Positions 33,300 through 43,184 of a stretch of 64,000 nucleotides of DNA are shown here, in pieces (positions within the stretch are counted from its first letter, which is position 1; every line of letters starts with the position of its first letter). The notes beneath the pieces are model-generated. The model ran no database searches. It was not told where the DNA came from and worked only from the letters and a program-made list of their open reading frames with translations. The stretch comes from Stomoxys calcitrans (lineage: Eukaryota > Arthropoda > Insecta > Diptera > Muscidae). Both the position numbers and the translations under genes were made by a program. The stretch is from positions 193,018,075 through 193,082,074 of the forward strand of contig NC_081552.1 of NCBI RefSeq assembly GCF_963082655.1, in the 5' to 3' direction.

Positions 33300-33952
33300 T
33301 TTTCAGCAAGTAAAAGAGTGCTAAGTTCGGCCGGGCCGAAACTTATATACCCTCCACCATGGATCGCATTTGTCGAACTCTTGCCACGGTCTCTTTTTAG
33401 GCAAACAAAGGATAAAAGAAAAGAATTGCTATGTTATTGGAACAAAATCAAGTAATGTTTCATTTCGGACCATAATTGAACTGAATATTGGAGACCTTAG
33501 TAGAAGTTATTGTGTAAAATTTCAGCCAAATCTAGTGAGAATTGGGCACTTTAGGGGCTGAAGAAGTAAAATAGGGAGAGCGGTTTATAGGGAAGCTGCA
33601 TTAGGCTATAAACCGATTCATGCCATTTTCGACACGTATGTCAAAGGTCATAAGAGAAGCCGTTGTACAAAATTTTAGCTAAATCGAATAATAATTGCGC
33701 CCTTTAGTGGCTCAAGAAGTCAAGACCCCAGATCGGTTTATTTGGCAACTATATTAGGTTATGGACCGATTTGCACCATACTTAGCACAGTTGTTAGAAG
33801 TCATAACCAAACGCGTCATGCAATATTTCAGCCAAATCGGATAAGAATTGCACCCTCTAGTGGCTCAAGAAATCAAGATCCCAGATCGGTTTATATAGCA
33901 GCTATATCAGGTTATGGACCGATTTGAACCATACTCAGCATAGTTGTTTGAA
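33300..33952 (-). mobile_element. DINE-1-like family 1, 3' end intact, 5'-truncated
   Basis: The reversed 3' terminus 'gcaagtaaaagagtgctaag' (33306) and hairpin TTCGGCCGGGCCGAA (33327-33341) are followed by 'taccctccaccatggatcgc' and a unique block, then three monomers ('ggctcaagaagtcaagaccc' near 33709). The array is cut off near 33952, where another element's 3' terminus begins. Confidence 0.8.
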
Positions 33953-35386
33953 GTGGTGGTGGGTATCAAAGGTTCGGCACGGTCGAACTTAATGCGTTTT
34001 TACTTGTTTTTTTTTGGAATTTTGGAACAGTGAGTTGTGTTAGACCCTTCGACATCGTTCGTCAATTTGGCCCGGATCGGTTCCGATTTGGATATAGCTG
34101 TCATATAGAACGATCTACCGATTTAGGGTCTTAGGCCCATAAAAGCCACATTTATTATCCGATTTTGCTGAAATTTGGAACAGTGAGTTGTGTAAGGCCC
34201 TTCGACATCTTTCTTTAATTTGGCTCTGACCTGATCAGACTTGCATATAGCTGTCATATAGACCGATCTACCGATTTAGGGTCTTAGGCCCATAAAACCC
34301 ACATTTATTATTCGATTTTGCTGAAATTTGGGATAGTGAGTTGTCGAAGGAACTACGATATTCGTCGTTAACTTGGGCAGGATCCGTCTAGTTTTGGTTA
34401 TAGCCGCCATATAGACTGATCCTCCGATATAGGGTCTTAGGCCCATAAAAGCCACATTTATTTTCCGATTTTGCTGAAATTTGGGACAGTGAGTTGTGTA
34501 AGGCCCTTCGACATCCGCCGTTAATTTGGGCCGGATTGGTACAAATTTGGTTATAGCTGTCATATAGACCGATCCTCCGATTTAAGGTCTTAGGCCCATA
34601 AAAGCCACATTTATTATCCGAATTTGCTGAAATTTGGGACAGTGAGTTAAGTTAAGCCCCTTGACATACTACTGTAATATCGAACAGATTGGTCCAGATT
34701 TGGATATAGCCGCCATATAGACCGATCCGCCGATTTAGGGTCTTAGGCCCATTAAAGCCACATTTATCATTTGATTTTGCTGAAATTTGAGACAGTGAGT
34801 TGTGTTAGGACCTTCGACATCCTTCGTCAATTTGGCCCGAATCGGCTCAGATTTGGTTATAGCTGCCATACATACCAATATCTCGGTTTTAGATTTTTGG
34901 GGCCATAAAAGGCGCATTTATTGTCCGATGTTGCCGAAATTTGGGACAGTGAGTTAAGTTAAGCTCCTCCACATTTTGCTGCAATTTGGTCTAGATCGAT
35001 CAAGATTTGCATATAGCTGTCATATAGACCGATATCTCGATTTAAAGTCTTGGCCCCAACAAAGGCGCATTTATAATCCGATTTCACTGAAATTTGACAC
35101 AGTGACTTATGTTAGGCTTTTCGACATCCATGTTGTATATGGTTCAGATCGGTTTATTTTTAGATATAGCTACTTAAAAGACCAATAGTTTGTTATAAAC
35201 AATTGAACAATGACTTGTACTTATAGTATTTGGTCCAAATCGGTACATATTTTGTTATAACTGCTATGGAACAGAAGGTATGCAATTTTCACAGGATTTT
35301 GATGAAAGGTGGTTTACATATATACCCGAGGTGGTGGCTACCCAAAGTTCGGCCCGACCGAACTTAACGCAGTTTACTTGTTTTTT
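33953..35386 (+). mobile_element. DINE-1-like family 2 array with two 3' termini
   Basis: 33953-34005 is a family-2-type 3' terminus ('ggtggtgggtatcaaaggtt', 'cggcacggtcgaacttaatg', 'tttttacttg'). From 34012 about nine family 2 monomers run forward ('gtgagttgtgt' near 34029, 34183, then 34337, 34489) and end in a second complete terminus 'ggcccgaccgaactta', 'acgcagtttacttg' at about 35359-35382. No 5' head is present. The array is therefore one truncated element following the stub of another. Confidence 0.75.
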
Positions 35387-36350
35387 TCTACATAAGGCCG
35401 ATCATCACCCTAGTTTATGTATTCAACTAGGGTCTTATGAGTTGTTACCAACGGAATGCGCTCCACCCTATTCTATGGAAGAGAGTACAAATATAAAATA
35501 TGTATCTAATGTTACGTAGTCAAATGTCTTTTTTTTCTTCATTGGAATTTTTAGCATGTAGATAAATAAATACTGTGTATTCCATTTAAATATATTTTAA
35601 TATGTTCCTCCTTAAGCTAAACATTAGCTCGTTCCATGTGTGTATGTTGGTCTTTTGCGTCATTCAATATTCGAAACAGACAAAGGCAATCGATTGAATC
35701 GCATCGTATCTATGGCAAACAGGCATTATCTAAATCGAATAAGACATTCATCCAGATGCATGTCCGTATGAATGGACAATATTGTTAATTCAGAGGCATT
35801 GGAATAAATTAATTGGCTTTTATGAAAGCAAAGCTCCTCCCCCTCTCCCCCTCATGGCCCCTCCTTTGGTGTTTACCATTTGTTTTCAATTGAAAACAAA
35901 ATATGGCAGATTTGTTGTGATGTTGTTGCTAGAATTTCAAATTTAAATTGACACCAGTGATTTTTATTGTGTTTTGTATTTTCAAATGCATATTGGCCGA
36001 TTTGTCACAAGTTTTTGTCATGAATGGGTATTTTGGGGATTTCTTAGAAATTGTATTTGTATGGAATTCAAATTTTGCATAATTTAGATATTATTCCATG
36101 TCATGGAGTAATTTATTAAAATCAACAATTGGTTATTATTTGTATACAAACACGTATAAAGGATGTGTGTTTCGGCTGCTTGAGAGCTATTGATAAAAAG
36201 AAATATAATTTGACAGCTAATATTAAAATATAATGATGACATTTCCGCTACACTCAACGAAATTCATCGGTAGACAAGAAAGTATGGACTAACGTTGGGC
36301 AAGGAAAAACTATTCAGACATACCCGATTTTAAAAGTAACAGGAGCTACT
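35387..36350. other. AT-rich non-repetitive stretch
   Basis: Nothing recognisable, apart from the 18-bp perfect palindrome 'tgttttcaattgaaaaca' at 35881-35898. Confidence 0.45.
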
Positions 36351-36825
36351 ATTTATACCCACTACCATAGGATGGGTAGTCATTCCATTTGCAACACATC
36401 GAAATATTCATTTTCGACCCTACAAAGTATTTTGGATCGACGTAAAATTCCAAGACGATTTAACGATGTCCGTGTGTCTGTCCGTCCGTCGTTGTTGTAA
36501 TCACTCCACAGCCCCCAAAAACTGAGATATTGAGCTGAAATTTGGCACAAATAGGTATTTTTGCAGCACGCAGGTTAAGTTTTGGAACGGGCCAAATCGG
36601 AACATATTTGGATATAGCTGCTATATGGACCTATCCGCCAATAAAGGGTCTGAAGCCCATAAAAGCTTTATCTATTACCCGATTTCGCTGAGTTGTTTTA
36701 AGCCTTCCGACATCCGACTCAAATATAGTTTAGATTGGACTATGTTTAGATAAAGCTGTCATTTAGACCGATCTGTCGATTTAGGGTCTTAAGCACATAA
36801 AAGCTGCATTTATTGTCCGTTTTCG

Positions 36826-37085
36826 CTGGGGCGGCCCTCCAGGTACTTGGATCCAACTTTTATTATGAAATTCGTACTCCACTCTTGATTACCTTTCATT
36901 TGAATCCCATATTGTCCCGATCAGTCCACTTTTATTTTTGGGTAAGGGGGAGGGTCCGCCCCCTCCCAATATCAAAAATGTATATAGCCTATGTTTCCTT
37001 CCAGACCAACCTACACAATCTGTGAAAATTTTCAAGGTAATCGGTTCAGCCGACAAACAAACACAAATTGATTTTTGTATACAAG
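36826..37085 (+). repeat. Family 4 insert in a DINE monomer
   Basis: Family 4 sequence starts at 'gggcggccctccagg' and ends 'acaaattgatttttgtatac'; DINE family 2 sequence resumes at 'atagctgtcatataggccga'. The break falls within a monomer. Confidence 0.65.
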
Positions 37086-37479
37086 ATAGCTGTCATATAG
37101 GCCGATCTGTCGATTTAGGGTCTTAAGCCCATAAAAGCCGCATTTATTATCACATTTCGCAGAAATTTGGAAAAGTGAGTTATGAAAGACTCCTCGACAT
37201 TCTTGTTTAATGTGTCTCAGTTCGGTTCAGATTAGAAATTAGCTGCTTATATATAGACCAATCTCTCGATTTAAGGTTTTAGGTCCATTTGTCCGATTTA
37301 TCTAAAATTTGGTACAGCGAGTTGTGTTAGGCTCCTCGATTTCCTTGTTCAATACGGCCCGGGTCGGTGCATATTTGGATATAGGTCCCTTATATACCGA
37401 ATTGCCCATTTAGAGTTTTAGGCCCAAAAAAGGCGAAGATACTAACAAAATTTGCTGAAATTAGTAATTAGTTGCGTTA

Positions 37480-38362
37480 GACACTTCGACATTCGAAATG
37501 AATATGGTTGCCTCTTTTTTGAGTCACATATTGCAATGGTCAGCAAATACTTCCTATTTGGATGGTGTTTTGGGGGTGGGGTTGACCCCATAGACACTTT
37601 TTCCCGAATATTGATATCAAATTCATGCTTTACTGCCGAAGACCTTTCATTTGAGCCCCATATTGCTATGGTCGTAAATTTGTTCCCTTTGGTGGATGTT
37701 TTTGGTGAGAGGCGGCCCCTCAAACACTTAGTCCCATATTTGGATATCAGATTTGTATTCTACATTCCAATACCTTTTATTAAAGCCCCATATTCACATG
37801 ATCAGTATAAAAGTCCTATTTGGGGGGTGTTTTGGGGAAGGGGTGGACTCCCAAAAACCTTATCCCACATTTGGATATCTGATTCACATTCTACTCGCAA
37901 ATACCTTTCATTTGAGTCCCATATTACCATGGTTGGCAAATATGACCGATTTAGGGGTGTTTTAGGGTTGCGGGACGTCCCCCAAACACTTGTTCCGACA
38001 ATTGAATATCACATACGATTTTTAATTTTAAATACCTTTCATTTGAGTCCCATATTGCCGTGATTGGCCTATATGTACATTTGGTTGGTTTTGGGGGTGG
38101 GACGGCCCCCCTAGGTGCCCCATCTGAAATTTGGATATACATTTTTTTTTTAGGTTACTATAAGAGAGCAAAAATCGCACCACCCATCTCCGAGATCTGG
38201 CGTTTCTGAAAATTAGGGTAAGGGGGAGGGTACTCCCCCTTCAGATGTCAATAAATGTAGTACCCTATTTTCACCACGGGATCATCATGCACCGTGTGTG
38301 GAAATTTCAAGAAAATCCGATCAGCGAAACAAACACAAATTGATTTTTATATATCAGAAGAT
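37480..38362 (+). repeat. Family 4 tandem array in a DINE element
   Basis: About five units: 'tttcatttgagccccatatt' and variants recur near 37646, 37773 (diverged), 37906 and 38037, spacing about 130 bp. It ends with 'gtagtaccctattttcacca' and 'acaaattgatttttatatat' (about 38330-38349). The 203-codon frame at 37452-38063 is monomer read-through. Confidence 0.7.
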
Positions 38363-38499
38363 ATTTTTCAACGTATTATGACGAAAGTTGGTTAATATAT
38401 ATCCGAGGTGGGGGTATCCAAAGTTCGGGCCGGCCGAACTTAGTGCCTTTTACTTGATTTTTTTTTAGCGGGATGTACTCTAAAATATGGGACAACATT

Positions 38500-39009
38500 T
38501 CCTTTCTTTCCTTTTATTATGACTTTCAACAACTGTGACAAATAGGATTCAAATCGGTTCATACTCTTATATAGCTGCCATATAAACCGATCTGGGATCT
38601 TGGTTTCTTGAGCCTGTAGAGGTTGCAATTATTATCCGCTTCGCCTGAAATTTTGTACGACGGATTCTCTCATGACCATCAACATACGTGTTTATTATGG
38701 TCTGAATCGGTCCATAGCCCGATGCAGCTCCCATATAAATCGATCTCTCTGTTTTACTTCTTGAGCCCCCAAAGGACGCAATTCTTATTCGAATAGGCTG
38801 ACTTTTTACACGGGTCTCCAACATATATTTTATTTGTGGTCCGAACCGGCCCATATCTTGATATCACTCTAATAGCAGAGCAAATCCTTTCTTTTATCCT
38901 TTTTTTTTTGTCTAAGAAGTGATGCTGGGAAAAAAACTCGACAAATGCGATCCATGGTGGAGGGTATATAAGATTCGGCCCGGCCAAACTTAGCACGCTT
39001 TTACTTGTT
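38500..39009 (+). mobile_element. DINE-1-like family 1, 3' portion
   Basis: Two monomers and the unique 3' block are followed by 'gcgatccatggtggagggta', 'tataagattcggcccggcca', 'aacttagcacgctttt' and 'acttgttt' (38945-39009). The 5' head and most of the array are missing. Confidence 0.82.
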
Positions 39010-39668
39010 TTTATCTATTCCTTGACTTGTTAAATGCTGAAATATAAGTCTTTGTCGACTTTACTAAATTTAGCATCAATTGGTTTTTTTTTTTTTTTTT
39101 GGATGGAATACATTAATTAAGTGTCCCATGCATATATCATTTGAAATCTTTCCCACCAGTCAAAGATGGTAAGAAACTGCTTGAATGTATGTCTAATACT
39201 GAAATGATCGAAAAACCTGAATGAATTTGTTTGCAGTACAATGGCTTTTGGCGAAATTCTAACATCTTCAAACTGTTTTCTTTAATTTTATTCATGTTGC
39301 CATTTTTTCTTGTTGTTAGCTTTGTTTGAGCCTCCCAGTGAAGGTTAACTTCAGTTTTATTTTAATCAAGCGGGTTTGTTGGGCTGGATTATTTTTTTTT
39401 TTTGTTTGTCATCCATAATGTTTTCTATTTTTGTGATGGCAGATAACATTTTTAGTTTCGAGAAACATAGGGGCTAGAGGCTATACAAATAAAGTTAAGT
39501 TTTTATAAACAAATAAACAAATTTATGCAAAATCAATAAAGATAAGCCATCTTTCCCCTAGCCAAACACAACACTTGTCGGTGTTTGAAAGTTACTTTCA
39601 GATAAATAAGCTTTTGGATGTTTTTCATGCATTTCAATGTGGCTTAACTTCTTCAATGGTTACCAATA
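39010..39668. other. AT-rich non-repetitive stretch
   Basis: No gene or transposon signature is visible. Several A/T homopolymer runs occur (about 39084-39100). Confidence 0.45.
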
Positions 39669-40190
39669 TTAAAGATACTCGCCACCACAGGATGGGGGTA
39701 TACTAATCTAGTCATTGCATTTGTAACACCTCGCAATATTGATCTAAGACCCCATAGAGTGCATATATTCCGGATCGCCTCGACGTTCTGAGTCGCACTA
39801 CCAATGTCCGTCCGTCTGTCTGTTGAAATCACAATAGCGATCAAACGCTTAAAGCTAGCCGCTTGAAATTTTGCACAGATTCTAATTATTGACATAGGTG
39901 GTTGGGGACAGCAAATGAGCCATATCGGTTCAGATTTGGATATAGCTCCCTTATAAACCGATCTCCCGATTTGACTCGTGAGCCCTCGGAAGCTGCAATC
40001 TTTGTCTGATTTAGCTAAGATTTTGTACATAGTTTTCTGTTATGATTTCTAACAACTGTACTAAGTAAAGTCCAAATCGGTCCATAACCTGGTATAGCTT
40101 CCATATAAACCGATCACCCGATTTTTGGCTTCTTGAGTCAATACAATTTTTGTCCCATTTGGCTGAAATTTGGAACTTTGAAAACTATTG
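39669..40190 (+). mobile_element. DINE-1-like 5' part
   Basis: Head: 'ccaccacaggatgggggtat', 'catttgtaacacctcgcaat', 'aatgtccgtccgtctgtctg'. Two family 1 monomers follow. It stops near 40190, where an oppositely oriented array begins, so the two heads point outward. Confidence 0.75.
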
Positions 40191-41014
40191 GTGGCCAAAG
40201 TAGAAGTCATTGTAGAAAATGTCAGCCAAACCGGATAAGGACAGCGCGCTTCAGTGGCTCGAGAAATGAATCGAGAGATCTGTTTATATAGGAGCTATGT
40301 CAGGTTATGAACCGATTCAGACCATATTTGGCACGTATGTTGAAGGTCACAGGTCGTTGTACAAAATTTCAGCCAAATCAGATTGAATTGCGCCCTCTAG
40401 AGGCTAAAATTTATAAATGTACAATTCAGACCATACTAGGCACAGTTGTTGGAAGAAAAAACAAAACACCTCATCTAAAAAGACAGCCAAATCGGATAAT
40501 AATTGAGCCTTCTGCAGGCTCAAGAAGTCACGATCCGGCATCGGTTTATATGTCAGTGGCTCGAGAAATGAATCGAGAGATCTGTTTCTATAGGAGCTAT
40601 GTCAGGTTATGAACCGATTAAGACCATATTTGGCACGTATGTTGAAGGTCGTTGTACAAAATTGCAGCCAAATCAGATTGATTTGCGCCCTCTAGAGGCT
40701 AAAATTTATAAATATACAATTCAGGCCATACTAGGCACAGTTGTTGGAAGACAAAACAAAACACCTCATACAAAAAAGACTGCCAAATCGGATAATAATT
40801 GCGCTCTCTGAAGGCTCAAGAAGTCAAGATCCGACATCGGTTTATATGGGAGCTATATCTGGCATGAACCGATTAGACCATACTAATCGCTTTTATGGGA
40901 GCACGTTGAAGGTCACAGGTGAAGTCGTTGTACAAAATTTCAGCCTGCTCAGACATGAGGCTACCTCTAGAGGCTTAAAAAGTATAATAAGCATAACGGT
41001 TTATATGGGAGCTA

Positions 41015-41250
41015 TTGGGTTGCCCAAAAAGTAATTGCGGATTTTTTAAAAGAAAGTAAATGCATTTTTAATCAAACTTAGAATGAACTTTAATCAAATA
41101 TACTTTTTTTACACTTTTTTTCTAAAGCAAGCTAAAAGTAACAGCTGATAACTGACAGAATAAAGAATGCAATTGCAGAGTCACAAGCTGTGAAAAAATT
41201 TTTAACGCCGACTATATGAAAAATCCGCAATTACTTTTTGGGCAACCCAA
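41015..41250 (+). mobile_element. 236-bp mariner-type MITE in a TA site
   Basis: The terminal inverted repeats start 'ttgggttgcccaaaaagtaa' and end with its inverse 'ttactttttgggcaacccaa'. A TA lies on each side (41013-41014 and 41251-41252). Deleting the insert and one TA restores the monomer sequence 'gggagctatatcagga', so the boundaries are exact. It has no coding capacity; it would need a mariner transposase in trans. Confidence 0.93.
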
Positions 41251-41606
41251 TATATCAGGATATGGAAAGATTCGGGCCAGTCATGTTGTTGGTAGTCCAA
41301 ACAAACAACTTCGTTCAAAATTTCAGTCAAATCGGATAATAATTGCGCCTTTTAGCCGCTGAAGAAGTCAAGATCCGAGATCGGTTTATATGGGAGTTAT
41401 ATCAGGTTGTGAACCGATTTAGACCATATATGTTGATTGTTATAACAAAACAGGTCATGTAAAATTTCAGACAAACCCCATAAGAATAGCGCCCTCTAGA
41501 GGCTCAAGAAGTCAAGATCAAGGATCGGTGTATATGCAAGTTATATCAAAACATTAACCGATATAACCCACTTACAAGCCCCACCGACGTACACTAATAG
41601 GAAGTA

Positions 41607-41891
41607 CTACTAAATTTCCCACGAACATTTCATTTAGGAACAGGGTATACTTTTCTCATATCAAGGAGTGCAGTCCGATTAAAGTTTAAGCTCAATGATA
41701 AAGGATCTCTTTTTTATGCCGAGTCCGAATGGCATGCCCTATAGCGAAATGGCAGGATGCCTAACATATGTAGCCAGCGTTAGTAGGGGATAACCACCGC
41801 TGAAAATTTTGTTGATGTTCACGTCTGGATTTGAACCCAGGCGTTCGGCGTCATAGGCGGAGATGTTAGCCTCTGCACCACAGTGGCCTCC
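41607..41891 (-). mobile_element. tRNA-derived SINE in the DINE 5' region
   Basis: The B box appears on the minus strand as 'gggttcaaatcc' (near 41833). The head ends 'ggaggccactgtggtgcag'. It is flanked by the 11-bp duplication AATAGGAAGTA at 41596-41606 and 41892-41902. Removing the SINE restores the DINE sequence 'aataggaagtattcaagca'. Confidence 0.9.
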
Positions 41892-42061
41892 AATAGGAAG
41901 TATTCAAGCAAAATTTCAAGCGCCTAGCTTTATAACTTCGAAAGTTTTCGCACTTTCGGACAGACGGACAGACAGGACTAAATCGATTTTGAATGTCACG
42001 TCAATCAAGAATAGATAAACTTTGTTGGGTCTCTCATCTGTATTTCGATGTGTTACAAATG

Positions 42062-42441
42062 TTTGTTTGTTTAATTGGCTAATTGGCTATGATAGAACAT
42101 TTGTTCCACTAGCTGAAAGTAGAATACCATTGCAAGAGCCTCGATTTTTTGCGCTCATTCAAAAATCTCTGACACCAAGTTGCGAGGTGTCTCCCACCAC
42201 TTGATCTTTCCATCGGTCTTTTGGTCTTCCCGGTTTACGTGTACCACCGTGTTTGCCTTCAAAAGGCTTCTTTGCTGGAGCTTCTTCAACCATTCTGACA
42301 ACATAACCTAGCCAACGCAGCCGTTGTCTTTTGATGCGTCTATGCTATCGTCGTCATACAGCTCATAAAGCTCGTGGTTCATACGTCGCCTATATTCTCC
42401 ATTATCGCAAACTGGTCCATATATTTTACGAAGATTCCTTG
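42062..42441 (-). pseudogene. 5'-truncated RTE-like LINE with target duplication
   Basis: The minus-strand translation in shifted frames gives RKIYGPVCDNGEYRRRMNHE, YELYDDD.., then a basic KRSLLKANTVV region and the C-terminal LVSEIFE..; it is the C-terminal tail of the YADDIDI-type LINE seen at 52.1 kb. The 3' tail ends in TTAAACAAACAAAC. It splits the DINE head exactly between 'gtgttacaaatg' and 'caaatggaatgac', with a 6-bp target duplication CAAATG at 42056-42061 and 42442-42447. Confidence 0.82.
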
Positions 42442-42549
42442 CAAATGGAATGACGAAGTTAATAAACCCCCCATCCTACGGTGGAGGGTATAACAAGCAG
42501 AAAACTGCTAAGTTTGATTTGGTCGAACTTTGGGAACCCACCCCAAATC

Positions 42550-43080
42550 GGTTCCGGTACACTTTTTTCAAAATGGTGGAAGGGCATAGTATCCCACGAA
42601 TGAATGCTTCAATGTTGTTTTCCAATACCTCAATTGAAGCAGGCTTATCTGTATGGACATTAGCTTTAACATATCCGTGCGTTAAATCGCACGATCTAGG
42701 CGGCCAATTCACCGGTCCCGAACGTGAAATAAAATGTTCATCGAACTCGCTTCTCAATAAGTCCATTGCTACGCGTGCTGTGTGCCATGTGGCACCGCCT
42801 TGTTGAACCGACATGTTATCATCTCACGATCATCACCAATAAAGAAGTACGGTCCAATGATGGCTCCAGCCCATAAACCGCACAAAACTGCGACTTTTTC
42901 TGAATGCATTGGTAGCTCTTGCAATGCCTCTGGCTGATTCCACTTCAAAATCGACAATTCTGCTTATTTACGTACCCATTGAGTGGGTCAATTAAACCGA
43001 CCAAAAAAATGGAAGAAGCGCACGATGAACTTTCTAAACAGAGCACGCATTTCGATAAAAAAATTCAATAATTTGCTAGG
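42550..43080 (-). pseudogene. Tc1/mariner transposase relic
   Basis: Minus strand: QPEALQELPMHSEKVAVLCG and LWAGAIIGPYFF (42769-42957), then QQGGATWHTARVAMDLLRSE, NWPPRSCDLT and HTDKPASIEVLENNIEAF (42476-42814). The second catalytic Asp of the QQDGAT motif has become Gly. Sequence after CDLT (usually PLDYFLWGY) is shortened, removing the region around the third acid. The N-terminal part reaches near 43075 as HRALLPF-like pieces. Between 42500 and 42545 lies a degraded DINE 3' terminus. Confidence 0.78.
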
Positions 43081-43184
43081 TTAAATTATAGACCAAACTA
43101 AAGAAGTTTAACAGTGAAACAAAACACAAAACGTGTGTAAGCTGCTTAAACCAGTGTTGCCAAAAAGATAACAGCTAAAAAATC

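Larger units (their letters stand above)
36351..38455 (+). mobile_element. DINE-1-like element, family 2/3, invaded by family 4
   Basis: The 5' head at 36352 ('atttatacccactaccatag', 'tgtccgtgtgtctgtccgtc') and complete 3' terminus at 38405 ('gaggtgggggtatccaaag', hairpin 'ttcgggccggccgaa', 'cttagtgccttttacttg') bound the element. Inside are family 3-like and family 2 monomers (36600-36825, 37086-37480), interrupted twice by family 4 sequence. Confidence 0.75.
40191..42493 (-). mobile_element. DINE-1-like element hosting a MITE, a SINE and a LINE
   Basis: Reversed family 1 array: 'ctctagaggct' near 40397, 40690, 40970 and 41499. The head lies at 41900-42061 plus 42442-42493: 'gacagacggacagacag', 'tttcgatgtgttacaaatg', then, after the LINE, 'aatggaatgacgaagtt' and 'cccccatcctacggtggagg'. 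A local higher-order repeat (about 290 bp, 40270 and 40560) duplicates two units. Three insertions split it at 41015-41250, 41607-41891 and 42062-42441. Confidence 0.85.

Noticed and set aside
37452..38063. 203-codon open frame, the longest in the window
   Set aside because: It translates family 2 and family 4 tandem repeats, with no conserved domain.
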